Source: Luteolibacter luteus
Lineage (GTDB): Bacteria > Verrucomicrobiota > Verrucomicrobiia > Verrucomicrobiales > Akkermansiaceae
Assembly: GCF_012913485.1 (NCBI RefSeq)
Contig: NZ_CP051774.1
Coordinates: 620,001 to 684,000, forward strand
DNA length: 64,000 bases
Reading direction: 5' to 3'
Shown: positions 17,195 to 25,111 of the stretch, in pieces
How the letters are laid out: the number at the start of each line of letters is the position of its first letter
Position numbering within the stretch: the stretch's first letter is position 1
Notes under the pieces: generated by a model
Databases searched by the model: none
What the model was told of the DNA's origin: nothing
What the model saw: only the letters and a program-made list of their open reading frames with translations
Program-made: the position numbers and the translations under genes

Positions 17195-17226
17195 GAAAGC
17201 TCCCCTCACGGGAGCTTTCTGCTTTT
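17195..17226 (+). terminator. Rho-independent terminator after the sugar dehydrogenase
   Basis: Perfect 10-bp stem GAAAGCTCCC (17195-17204) / GGGAGCTTTC (17210-17219) with a 5-base loop, followed by T-rich TGCTTTT. It ends the transcript before the ilvB leader. No gene was seen in the rest of 17147-17445, which must hold the ilvB promoter and about 200 bases of leader. Confidence 0.8.
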
Positions 17227-17445
17227 CCGGGCGTGCCGACAGCGAGTCGCTCAAGCAACGACCTTGTCACCCAAAGAGCCGTTTTCACTCAGAACCCAAC
17301 GACCATTTGCGCAACTTGGACCGAAATCTCCGATTTTCAGCGCATCGATTCCGAATTTTTCCCACATTTAGGCAAAAATCGCGCATTTTCGCATTGCCCA
17401 TCCGAAGAAACCGCCCTACTTCTCCCGCCGAACCCCAATTTTGCC

Positions 17446-19173
17446 ATGAGCAAGGATCAACTCGACGGCGCGCAAGCCCTCATCAAGACACTCGACGACT
17501 TGGGAATCGAGTACATTTTCGGCTACTCCGGTGGAGCAGCGATTCCCATCTTTGACGCCCTTGAAACGGTCAAGACCAAGATGAAGTTTATCTTGGTCCG
17601 CCACGAACAGGGTGCGGTCCACATGGCCGATGGTTATGCCCGTGCGACCGGCAAGCCTGCCGCGGTGCTGGTTACTTCCGGTCCCGGTGCCGGCAACACG
17701 GTGACCGGTCTGATGACGGCGATGATGGACTCCGTGCCCATGATCGTGCTCTCCGGCCAGACCGTGACCTGGATGCTCGGCAAGGACGCTTTCCAAGAGG
17801 CCGACATCTTCGGCATCACCATCCCGGTGGTGAAGCACAACTATCTGGTGAAGGACCCCAACTCCCTTCCCCGCATCGCTCGCGAAGCTTATCACATCGC
17901 CACCACCGGCCGCCCCGGCCCCGTGTTGATCGACATTCCGAAGAACGTTTCGGGAGCTCCTTTCAGCGGCGAGATGAACCCGCCTTTCAACCTGCCGGGC
18001 TATGACCCGAGCGGCGATTTCAGCATCGATTCGAACGCCGTGAAGGACGCCGCCGCTCTGATCGCCAAGGCCAAGCGCCCGGTGATCCTGGCCGGCCAAG
18101 GTGCGATGATCGCCCGCGCCGACAAGGAGCTGCGCTACCTCGCCGAAACGCTGAATGCCCCGGTGACGAACACCCTTCTGGGCAAGGGAGTCTTCCCGGA
18201 AACGCATCCGCTTTCGCTGGGCATGCTGGGCATGCACGGCACCGCCTACGCGAACAAGGCGATGATCGAGTGCGACCTGCTGATCAATATCGGCTCCCGC
18301 TTCGACGACCGCATCATCGGCAATCCCGCCAAGTTCTGTAAGGACGCGAAGATCATCCACATCGACATCGATCCGGCGGAAGCCAACAAGATGATCCAGC
18401 CGGATGTGATGATCACCGGCGATGCCAAGGCCGCACTGACCGAGATCAACGAGAAGATCGGTCCGCTCGAAACCGGCGAATGGCTCGCCAAGCTCGACGG
18501 CTACAAGAAGAAGTTCCCGCTCAACTACAAGAAGCAGGGCGGCCTGCGGATGCAGCAGGTGATCGACGAGCTCTACGAACTCACCGAAGGCAAGGCGATC
18601 GTCTCCACCGACGTGGGCCAGCACCAGATGTGGGCCGCGCAGTTCTACAAGAACAGCGAGTCCTTCCACTGGCTCTCCTCCGGTGGTGCCGGCACCATGG
18701 GTTTCGGCTTCCCTGCCGCCATCGGCGCCCAGCTCGCCCACCCGAAGAAGACCGTGATCTCCATCTCCGGAGACGGCGGCTTCCAGATGACCCTCTTCGA
18801 ATTGGCGACCGCGCAAATCCACAAGCTGCCGATCAAGATTGTGGTGCTGAACAACCACTACCTTGGCATGGTCCGCCAGTGGCAGGAGCTCTTCTTCGAA
18901 AACCGTGAAAGCGGCGTGGATCTCATCGGCAACCCCGACTTCTGCAAGCTCGCCGCCGCCTACGGCATCCCGAGTGTCTTCATCAAGCGCCCGGCCGATG
19001 TCACCAAGCAACTCGAGAAGGCGCTCGCCTACAATGACGGCCCGATCCTGATCCATGCCGAGTGCGTGAAGACCGACAACGTCTTCCCGATGATCCCGGC
19101 CGGCGCGGCCCTCGAGGACATGATCACCGAGGCTCCGAAGACCAAGATGGAGAAGCCCGTGGGTTCCACGTGA
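17446..19173 (+). CDS. ilvB: Acetolactate synthase, large (catalytic) subunit
   Basis: 575 residues. It condenses two pyruvates, or pyruvate and 2-oxobutyrate, in the first shared step of valine, leucine and isoleucine synthesis, using thiamine diphosphate, FAD and Mg2+. ThDP-enzyme marks are the catalytic Glu in [20 protein letters not shown] (E54) and the [19 protein letters not shown] cofactor motif starting at 442. The FAD/central domain shows [13 protein letters not shown]. The frame is open to 17233, but the family N-terminus ([14 protein letters not shown]) fits ATG 17446. The regulatory subunit lies downstream, separated by an unrelated gene. No BCAA-rich leader peptide was identified. 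Confidence 0.95.
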   Translation: MSKDQLDGAQALIKTLDDLGIEYIFGYSGGAAIPIFDALETVKTKMKFILVRHEQGAVHMADGYARATGKPAAVLVTSGPGAGNTVTGLMTAMMDSVPMIVLSGQTVTWMLGKDAFQEADIFGITIPVVKHNYLVKDPNSLPRIAREAYHIATTGRPGPVLIDIPKNVSGAPFSGEMNPPFNLPGYDPSGDFSIDSNAVKDAAALIAKAKRPVILAGQGAMIARADKELRYLAETLNAPVTNTLLGKGVFPETHPLSLGMLGMHGTAYANKAMIECDLLINIGSRFDDRIIGNPAKFCKDAKIIHIDIDPAEANKMIQPDVMITGDAKAALTEINEKIGPLETGEWLAKLDGYKKKFPLNYKKQGGLRMQQVIDELYELTEGKAIVSTDVGQHQMWAAQFYKNSESFHWLSSGGAGTMGFGFPAAIGAQLAHPKKTVISISGDGGFQMTLFELATAQIHKLPIKIVVLNNHYLGMVRQWQELFFENRESGVDLIGNPDFCKLAAAYGIPSVFIKRPADVTKQLEKALAYNDGPILIHAECVKTDNVFPMIPAGAALEDMITEAPKTKMEKPVGST

Positions 19174-19194
19174 TGCTCGACTTCTGATCTGATT

Positions 19195-19227
19195 GATCCG
19201 GGCGAAGGGTTCGCCTTCGCCCGGATC
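19195..19227 (+). terminator. Long perfect hairpin after ilvB
   Basis: A 14-bp perfect stem GATCCGGGCGAAGG (19195-19208) / CCTTCGCCCGGATC (19214-19227) with a 5-base loop lies 21 bases after the ilvB stop. The following CTTCACTCTTCTTC is pyrimidine-rich but lacks a T-run, so it may be a weak terminator or an RNA-stability element within the ilv transcript. Confidence 0.6.
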
Positions 19228-19251
19228 CTTCACTCTTCTTCATCCGCCGCC

Positions 19252-20088
19252 ATGATCATCTGGAAAGGATTCGGCATCCTGATCATTCCCCTTTTCGGGA
19301 TTGCCATGATTTTGGGAATTGTGGCCGGCACCGCGCTCAAGATTCCCGGCGGCTTCGTGCTCGGGATCGTGCTGGCCACCCTGCTGAACCACGTGGTCTG
19401 GCTGCGCCTCTCGCCAAAGCCCGTGCATGCCGACAGTCCGCCGCCGCGGAAGCACAGCCTCTTCTTCATCCCGGCGAAGGCGTGGACCTGGATCTTCGCG
19501 CTCCTGATCCTGCCGGTCTGCGGGTTGGAATACCTGGCTATCCAAGGAGAGAAGGACCTCGCCGCCACGCCCGGCTACGCCGAATTCCAAGAAGCCAATC
19601 GCAAGATCTTCTCTTCGAAATCCGGCAACTACCATGGCAACAACGACAAGGCCACCGAAGCGGCCAGGGGTTACTCCATGATCATGCAGGTGACCTGCGA
19701 GGCCATCTTCACTGGCGGCAGCGAGAAGCCCTTTCTCACCAAGGGCGAATTCCTCACCTACTGCCATCTGGGCAAGGACACCGTCCTCTACCTCTGCCAC
19801 GTGCCGGACCTCCGCAAGTATGCGGACGACAAGACCAAGGAGGCACTCGTCAGCACGGCTTGGACCCTCGCCCGCTTGAGTGCGGCCGACCTCGGCATCG
19901 GGGAGGACCCGAAGGTCGTCGTCGGCCTGCGCGGTGCCGTCGATTACGGCTTCATCCTCCACGGCCAAGCCTCCACCGAGACCCCGCTCCGCAGTACCAC
20001 TTTCCGACGCCCCGACATCTTCTTCCGCATCTTTGCAGAAACCACTTCCGGGACCACTCCCGATTCGCCAACCGCAACTTCACCATGA
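19252..20088 (+). CDS. Membrane protein of unknown function between ilvB and ilvN
   Basis: 278 residues. Two membrane segments occur at about 6-45 (IIPLFGIAMILGIVAG and GFVLGIVLATLLNHVVWL) and another near 72-95 (AWTWIFALLILPVCGLEYL), followed by a soluble, mixed alpha/beta domain of about 180 residues. The stop overlaps the ilvN start by four bases (ATGA), so translation of ilvN is probably coupled to it. No domain was recognised and nothing in it suggests a step in amino-acid synthesis. Confidence 0.65.
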   Translation: MIIWKGFGILIIPLFGIAMILGIVAGTALKIPGGFVLGIVLATLLNHVVWLRLSPKPVHADSPPPRKHSLFFIPAKAWTWIFALLILPVCGLEYLAIQGEKDLAATPGYAEFQEANRKIFSSKSGNYHGNNDKATEAARGYSMIMQVTCEAIFTGGSEKPFLTKGEFLTYCHLGKDTVLYLCHVPDLRKYADDKTKEALVSTAWTLARLSAADLGIGEDPKVVVGLRGAVDYGFILHGQASTETPLRSTTFRRPDIFFRIFAETTSGTTPDSPTATSP

Positions 20089-20630
20089 CCCAAACCATCG
20101 TGACAACCGAGACTCCTAATCCTGTCGCGCCCGCACGTCGCGGTGCCATGCACACCCTCTCCATCCTCGTAACCAACGAGCCGGGAGTCCTCATGCGCAT
20201 CTGCCAGGTCTTTTCCCGCCGCGGATTCAACATCGACTCGCTCGTCGTTTCCGAAGGCCGGAACCCGAACTTCTCGCGGATGACCATCGGCATCAGCGGC
20301 GATCCCCAGGGTCTCGACCAGATCATCAAGCAGGTCTCCAAGCTGATCGACGTGATCCATTGCTTCGAGCACACCTCGGACGACTCGGTGACCAAGGAGA
20401 TGATCCTCATCAAGATCAAGTGCTCTCCGGAAGACCGCTCGCAGGCGCTGCAGATCACCGAGCACTTCGACGGCAAGACCGTGGACCTCACACCGACTTC
20501 GATGATCGTCATGATCACCGGTGACAGCCCGAAGGTCGATGCCGCCGTGGCGATGTTCTCCCAATTCGAGATCATCGAGACCGTGCGCACCGGCAAGGTC
20601 GTGATGGCCCGCGGCGAACAGGCCACCTGA
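20085..20630 (+). CDS. ilvN: Acetolactate synthase, small (regulatory) subunit
   Basis: 181 residues. The N-terminal ACT domain is clear (HTLSILVTNEPGVLMRICQV, then FSRRGFNIDSLVVSEG), followed by the second ACT-like half (KCSPEDRSQALQITEHFDGK and SMIVMITGDSPKVDA). This subunit binds valine and tunes the activity of the large subunit. It has a roughly 20-residue N-terminal extension relative to typical IlvN/IlvH. ATG 20085 overlaps the stop of the preceding gene. ilvC, ilvD and leuA genes are not in the window. Confidence 0.93.
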   Translation: MTQTIVTTETPNPVAPARRGAMHTLSILVTNEPGVLMRICQVFSRRGFNIDSLVVSEGRNPNFSRMTIGISGDPQGLDQIIKQVSKLIDVIHCFEHTSDDSVTKEMILIKIKCSPEDRSQALQITEHFDGKTVDLTPTSMIVMITGDSPKVDAAVAMFSQFEIIETVRTGKVVMARGEQAT

Positions 20631-20659
20631 TCGCCCCGCCCACTTCCCTCTTCTGAAAC

Positions 20660-20698
20660 GCGGTCTTCTGCCTTCCGGCGGAGGGCCGCTTTCTCTTT
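20660..20698 (+). terminator. Rho-independent terminator after ilvN
   Basis: GCGGTCTTCTGCC (20660-20672) pairs with GGCGGAGGGCCGC (20677-20689) over 13 positions, allowing G-T wobbles, around a TTCC loop, and is followed by TTTCTCTTT. It lies 30 bases after the ilvN stop. Confidence 0.65.
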
Positions 20699-20776
20699 GG
20701 AGCCCGACCGGCCCTTTGGGAAACGCCGGACTGAGGGCTGTCGAGGATGCCGGGAACCTCTCCGTGTGCCCTGCTA

Positions 20777-20807
20777 CGCCTGTTAAAAATAGGAAATTTA
20801 ACAGGCG
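20777..20807. repeat. Palindromic short repeat, copy 2
   Basis: Perfect 11-bp inverted repeat CGCCTGTTAAA (20777-20787) / TTTAACAGGCG (20797-20807) around a 9-base A-rich loop. Its sequence matches the reverse complement of the element at 7771-7796 apart from a few loop bases. The surrounding 20699-21174 contains no recognised gene. Confidence 0.55.
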
Positions 20808-21174
20808 AGGCGCAGCCAGAATGGCATGGCTCGGCAGTTGGAGTGCGTTGCTCCGAATGGGGTTCACAGGGGAGATTTGTTAAGACTTCGGCTGACACGG
20901 ATAAGGGGAATGTTGCTGCCCAGTTTCCCCGATCTTGGAGATGCTTTCTACTGTCACCAAGAGGCTTTCCTCAACGCCGTCCCGTGCTCCCCGGCATGAA
21001 TAGTCATTTCTCTGATGCACACGGCTCATGCTTTCAATCGCCACGTGTCACCATTTTGACAAACTCCGCATTTTTGCTTCCCGGGTATGGGGAGGGTATG
21101 ATTTGGAAGCAGTGACTTTCCGGATCTTAGAACATGTTAGACCGGTTAGCAGATAACACACCCACCCCTTACAC

Positions 21175-21870
21175 ATGAAAATTGCCCTTAGCCTGTTAGG
21201 TGCACTCGGCACCGTCCTCGCAGGTTCCAGCCAAGCGGCCACCATCGCCGGCTGGAATTTTGATAGCAGCCCTCCCACTGGATTCGGTTCTTCCTCGCCT
21301 GTAGTCACTGCTGATACCGGTTCTGGTAGTTTCACCGGGTTCCACGCCTCCAATTCCACGAGCTGGGCCATCAATGTCGGGAACGCATCACCGAATGCGT
21401 ATAGCGTCGACAATTGGTCGGTAGGGGACTACCTACAGTTTTCGACATCTACCGCTGGCTATGAGGATATCACGATCGGCTTTGACAAACTGAGCCATCC
21501 GAATGGCGCGCGTGACTTCCAGCTTTCCTACAGCACGGACGGAAGCAATTTCACCAACTTCGGCTCCGTTTATACCGTCGATGCCGCCTCGCCTAGCCAA
21601 TCGTGGTGGGATGGGGTCACGCACGAACCCAACACCAGCTATGCTTTTGATCTGAGCGGGATCACTGCGCTCGACAATGCAACGACGGTCTATTTCCGCC
21701 TGAGCTTGACGAGCACGGTTAATGCGAATGGCGGAGCAGGTGGACCTCTTTTAACCTCGAGCACCCGGATCGACAACGTATCGATCAGCGGCACCGCCGT
21801 GGTGCCCGAGCCAAGCGTGAGCCTGCTCGGCGCGCTCGGCATGTTGGGACTGCTGCGCCGCCGCCGCTAG
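21175..21870 (+). CDS. PEP-CTERM sorting-domain secreted protein
   Basis: 231 residues: signal peptide (MKIALSLLGALGTVLAGSSQA), then a beta-sandwich-like body rich in Ser, Thr, Asn and aromatic residues, with WNFDSSPPTGFGSSS near the start and YEDITIGFDKLSHPNGARDF in the middle. The sorting tail is VVPEPSVSLLGALGMLGLL followed by RRRR. It should be processed by an exosortase and retained at the surface. The body resembles secreted verrucomicrobial proteins that start with A-x-W-N-F; ligand unknown. A TTGACA at 21056-21061 may be a -35 element, but no good -10 follows. Confidence 0.8.
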   Translation: MKIALSLLGALGTVLAGSSQAATIAGWNFDSSPPTGFGSSSPVVTADTGSGSFTGFHASNSTSWAINVGNASPNAYSVDNWSVGDYLQFSTSTAGYEDITIGFDKLSHPNGARDFQLSYSTDGSNFTNFGSVYTVDAASPSQSWWDGVTHEPNTSYAFDLSGITALDNATTVYFRLSLTSTVNANGGAGGPLLTSSTRIDNVSISGTAVVPEPSVSLLGALGMLGLLRRRR

Positions 21871-21900
21871 GAGCAGTCCACAACCTTGATTCCTTCTTCG

Positions 21901-21939
21901 GAAGCTTCCGGCCACCCTCGGCCGGGAGCTTCTCTTCTT
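21901..21939 (+). terminator. Rho-independent terminator after the PEP-CTERM gene
   Basis: GAAGCTTCCGGCC (21901-21913) pairs with GGCCGGGAGCTTC (21920-21932) over 13 positions with one G-T wobble and a 6-base loop, followed by TCTTCTT. Confidence 0.75.
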
Positions 21940-21967
21940 GGTGCAACCATCGTGCCGGCCTATCTTT

Positions 21968-22390
21968 TCAAACCCTCCCTTGAGCGCGCGCCTCTTCCAT
22001 GGGAATCGGCTTCGCTTCGCAGACCTCTTGCCAGCCAGGAAAATTCCATTTGTTCGGAAAACCGCGACACTGCTCCGGCTTTACCGGATGAATCCTGCAG
22101 CCCCCCTCTTCCAACATGATGCACTCATGGTTCTCCTTCTCGATCAGGGAGAGACCATTGCGATTCGTCCTCAGGCGGGTATAGCGCTCGATGAACTCCT
22201 GCTCACCCATCCCGAGGAAGGACGCGATCGGAGCAAGTTCGTCTTCCTCCAGACGCACGTCGCCGGGCCACTTGCAGCAGGCGGTGCAGCGTTGGCAGAC
22301 GTAAAAATGATCCGGATCCAGCAAGGTCAGCCGGTTTCCCGGGCTGCCGTGCGAGGGCTCCCGGGAAGGCGGCATCTCAGCGCGAGGCAT
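21968..22390 (-). CDS. YkgJ-family cysteine-cluster protein (putative Zn/Fe-binding)
   Basis: About 140 residues. Conserved cysteines appear as VCQRCTACCKWPGDVRL near the N-terminus and as CIMLEEGGCRIHPVKPEQCR and a later EVCEAK, the UPF0153/YkgJ pattern. Members are thought to bind zinc or an iron-sulphur centre; their exact role is not established. ATG codons at 22426, 22390 and 22375 are all possible; the two shorter choices keep the overlap with the upstream amidase gene small. It is probably co-transcribed with the amidase. Confidence 0.75.
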   Translation of the reverse strand: MPRAEMPPSREPSHGSPGNRLTLLDPDHFYVCQRCTACCKWPGDVRLEEDELAPIASFLGMGEQEFIERYTRLRTNRNGLSLIEKENHECIMLEEGGCRIHPVKPEQCRGFPNKWNFPGWQEVCEAKPIPMEEARAQGRV

Positions 22391-23138
22391 AGGTGTGCTG
22401 GTAGGCCCGCTTGTAATGGTAGTCAACCCGGCCGAGGAACCAGCGCCACTTCGCGCCGGGCCTGCCGTTATCCAAGAGGAAGTGGGGACAATTCTTGTTC
22501 GGCGGATTTTTCCCGCGGCGCGGCCAATGGTAGTGCGGTACCACCCGGCTCAGCGGGATGCCATTGTCGTGCATCAGCTTGGCCGTGAGCTTTGCGGTCC
22601 GCTCGATGGTCGCGGAGCGATTGCTGCCGCGGTGTTCACACATTTCGATGCCGATCGAGGAGCGATTACCCGGACCGTCGAAGTCGGCGTGCTCGCCCTG
22701 TTCGTTGGTCGGCATGTGCTGGATCGCCACCTTGTCATCCACCGTGAAGTGCCAGATCAGATAACCGATCCGGTTGCCCCCCTTGCGCTTCGGGGAGCGG
22801 AGCGCGCCGCGCTTGAGGGCCAAGGAATGCCGCCAGGCATCGGCAGAGTAGTTCTGCGTGGAATGGATGGTGATGTAGCGGGGCTGCATCGGGCGCACCA
22901 CCTTCCGGCCATGCGTGCCTTTCGGCACCATGTCCACCTTCAGATTGATCTCGCGGGCGAGTCCTCCCCCGGAGGTCGGGGCGCTCACCGAGTGACCGGA
23001 TGAGGAAGGAGAGCCGTCCGGATTGATCCCCCACATGCCCACCACTTCATCCCGCTGTCCGGGCAGGGGATCCACTTGCGCGCAGTGGAAGCATACCGCC
23101 GACAAGGACAGCATCGCCACCACGAAAGGAAACTTCAT
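22377..23138 (-). CDS. N-acetylmuramoyl-L-alanine amidase (Amidase_2/PGRP fold), secreted
   Basis: 253 residues. A signal sequence with lipobox-like LSAVC suggests a lipoprotein or periplasmic enzyme. The Amidase_2 domain runs from about 85 to 235. Likely zinc ligands are the His in YITIHSTQN, the first His in VVPHYHW, and the Cys in NKNCPHFLL (where T7-lysozyme-type enzymes have Cys). HFTVDDKVAIQHMPTNEQGE and SSIGIEMCEHRG are typical inner strands. It cleaves the amide bond between MurNAc and the stem peptide, in cell-wall turnover or recycling. Its 3' end overlaps the YkgJ-type gene. Confidence 0.85.
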   Translation of the reverse strand: MKFPFVVAMLSLSAVCFHCAQVDPLPGQRDEVVGMWGINPDGSPSSSGHSVSAPTSGGGLAREINLKVDMVPKGTHGRKVVRPMQPRYITIHSTQNYSADAWRHSLALKRGALRSPKRKGGNRIGYLIWHFTVDDKVAIQHMPTNEQGEHADFDGPGNRSSIGIEMCEHRGSNRSATIERTAKLTAKLMHDNGIPLSRVVPHYHWPRRGKNPPNKNCPHFLLDNGRPGAKWRWFLGRVDYHYKRAYQHTYASR

Positions 23139-23237
23139 GGCAAGAGGAGTAACATGCCCGACAATTCACGGGAAGCCCGAAGAATCAGGGATTCCTAACG
23201 ATACCACCTAAGGCGTAATTTTGCACGCTCGACACGA

Positions 23238-23864
23238 TCAGGGGCTATCGGGCAGAGCCTCGATCTCCATCTTCCGGAATGCGATCACGGCTTTGCAATC
23301 CCCATGAATCTGCAGGCCGATGAAGCCCTCCAAGGGAATCGCCGCATCCTTCTCGGTGTATTCTGAAGTCTTCACGCCATTGATGAAGAGCTGGAACCGG
23401 GATCCCTCCGCCCGGATCTCGTAGCGGTTCCATTCACCCGGCTTCTCAGTCGAGGCGACGAGCTTCCTGTCCGCCACCCCGAGGAACTGCGGCTTGCGGA
23501 GCTCGTTGTTCAAGCAGCCACTGTAGCCGCCGCCGATGTCCGCCTGATAGCCGCGCATCTCGTGCGCCGGATTCTCAACCCGCTGGCTGTGAAATTGTAC
23601 GCCGCCATTCACAAAGCCCTCCGTCCCCACCAGCTTGTACTCCAAGCGGAGGATGAAGTTCTTCCATGGCTTCTTGGTGACCAGGAATTCGTTGCGGGCA
23701 TTGCCCTCCATCGATCCGCCGGTGATCGCCCCATCCTCCACCCGCCAGACCTTGGTATTCCCCTCCCAGCCCTCCAGGTCCTTGCCATTGAAAAGTGGGA
23801 CGGGTGCGGCAGAAGCAGCCGTGGACGCGAGAGCAAGGAGAAGGAGGCGGCGGATCATAAGCAT
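23238..23864 (-). CDS. Secreted DUF1080 (3-keto-disaccharide hydrolase-like) protein
   Basis: 208 residues. After the signal peptide (MIRRLLLLALASTAASA) comes one complete DUF1080 domain: LFNGKDLEGWEG, VWRVEDGAITGG, NFILRLEYKLVGTEGFVNGG, GYQADIGGGYSGCL, WNRYEIRAEGSRFQLFINGV and GFIGLQIHGD. The fold is a concanavalin-like jelly roll. Some members hydrolyse 3-keto-glycosides, and they are greatly expanded in Verrucomicrobiota and Planctomycetota. ATG 23864 was chosen for the signal peptide. It follows the GH43 gene on the same strand, 59 bases from that gene's stop, so both may act on plant or algal saccharides. Confidence 0.85.
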   Translation of the reverse strand: MLMIRRLLLLALASTAASAAPVPLFNGKDLEGWEGNTKVWRVEDGAITGGSMEGNARNEFLVTKKPWKNFILRLEYKLVGTEGFVNGGVQFHSQRVENPAHEMRGYQADIGGGYSGCLNNELRKPQFLGVADRKLVASTEKPGEWNRYEIRAEGSRFQLFINGVKTSEYTEKDAAIPLEGFIGLQIHGDCKAVIAFRKMEIEALPDSP

Positions 23865-23923
23865 TGGGATACGCTCATGGGCCAAATTGCCTTTCCGCCG
23901 AACAGTCCCCCTTTCCGGGGACA

Positions 23924-25033
23924 CTACTCCGGCTTCCAACCATCCTTCCACTGCAGCACCGGCTTATCGCCCTGGAATCCGATCGGCAGCCAGACGTAGC
24001 GGGAATCGGGCAGATCATCCTTGTTCCAGCGGTCTGCCAGGAAAACGAATCCCTCCTTGTAAGGCAGGACATAGGTTCCCTGAGATTGGAAGGTGGTTTC
24101 AGCCTTTTCGCCCTGGCAAGGATTGCCGAGTTCCCTCCATGGCCCCCAGATGGAATCTGCCACTGCCGAGCGAGCGGCATTGGGAGCCCAAGCGGTGCAA
24201 CCGGAAGCGATGATGTAGTATTTTCCTTCCCGCTTGAAGACCGCCGGTGCTTCCATCATCCGGCCCGGGAATACACGGGCATACTTACCGGTCAGCCCAA
24301 GATAGTCGTCCGTCAATTCGGAGATGTGCATCGTCGCATTGTCCTCGGAGGCGGTGAAAAGGTAGCCCTTGCCATCTTCATCGACGAAGACGGTCAGGTC
24401 GCGGGCCATCTGTCCGGCGTCATGATCGCGGACCAAGGGGGCCTTCGGGTCCTTCTTATCTTCCTCCTTCGCATTCGCCGGCCACTTGCCTGCATTCGGC
24501 CGGAAGCTGCCAAGGTAGGTGAAGGGACCTTCCGGTTTGTCCGATACGGCCACGCCGCACTTCGCCGCAGCGTAGTCCATGCTATCCGCGTGGAACCACA
24601 GGACGAACTTCTTCGTCGCCGCGTTGTAGATCACCTTCGGCCGCTCCAGAACCATCCCGATGTGAAGATCGTGCTTCGGATCATCCGTCACAGCGGGCAG
24701 GACATTGCCGAGATTCTTCCATTCCAGCAGATCCTTGGACGCATAACAGGAGACGCCGGTCACATCGACGCGGGTGCCGCCCCAGGACTTGTTGCAATCC
24801 GGCAGGTAGGTCTTCCCCTGCTTGATCTCGCCATACCAGTAGTAGGTGCCTTCGTGCGCGAGCACGCCGCCGCCGTGGGCGTTGACCGGCTTGCCCTCGC
24901 TATCGGGCCAAACTTCACCGGAGCGGATTTCCTTCATTTCCTCCTTGGCGAAACCGCTGGCAGTAAAGCCCAGCACCGCGGCGACGAACAGACCGGAACA
25001 AAGGGAGAGGCGGGAAGCGGAGAGTTTTTTCAT
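23924..25033 (-). CDS. Secreted glycoside hydrolase family 43-like protein
   Basis: 369 residues with signal peptide (CSGLFVAAVLGFTASGFA). The five-bladed propeller pattern of GH43 is visible: VNAHGGGVLAHEGTYYWYGE (blade 1), LERPKVIYNAATKKFVLWFH, ARDLTVFVDEDGKGYLFTAS, MMEAPAVFKREGKYYIIASG and the final SQGTYVLPYKEGFVFLADRW. The Asp in RDLTVFVDED and the Glu in MEAPAVF are the likely pKa-modulating and acid residues. Family members cleave arabino-, xylo- or galacto-linked side chains. The layout resembles GH43 members annotated as beta-galactosidase/xylosidase-like, but the substrate cannot be read. It is probably co-transcribed with the downstream DUF1080 gene. Confidence 0.85.
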   Translation of the reverse strand: MKKLSASRLSLCSGLFVAAVLGFTASGFAKEEMKEIRSGEVWPDSEGKPVNAHGGGVLAHEGTYYWYGEIKQGKTYLPDCNKSWGGTRVDVTGVSCYASKDLLEWKNLGNVLPAVTDDPKHDLHIGMVLERPKVIYNAATKKFVLWFHADSMDYAAAKCGVAVSDKPEGPFTYLGSFRPNAGKWPANAKEEDKKDPKAPLVRDHDAGQMARDLTVFVDEDGKGYLFTASEDNATMHISELTDDYLGLTGKYARVFPGRMMEAPAVFKREGKYYIIASGCTAWAPNAARSAVADSIWGPWRELGNPCQGEKAETTFQSQGTYVLPYKEGFVFLADRWNKDDLPDSRYVWLPIGFQGDKPVLQWKDGWKPE

Positions 25034-25111
25034 GGAAATGGCTTTGATTCATTCCCGCCCCTCACCCGCAGCCGGTCAAGCACGCGAAAGGTCCCCCGAA
25101 TGTGTGAGGTT

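Noticed and set aside
17233-17445. Longer N-terminus for ilvB
   Set aside because: The extra 71 codons have no similarity to the family and include the leader; ATG 17446 fits the usual start.
17307-17555. Possible ilv attenuator leader peptide
   Set aside because: The short frame has no run of Val, Leu or Ile codons and overlaps the ilvB start.
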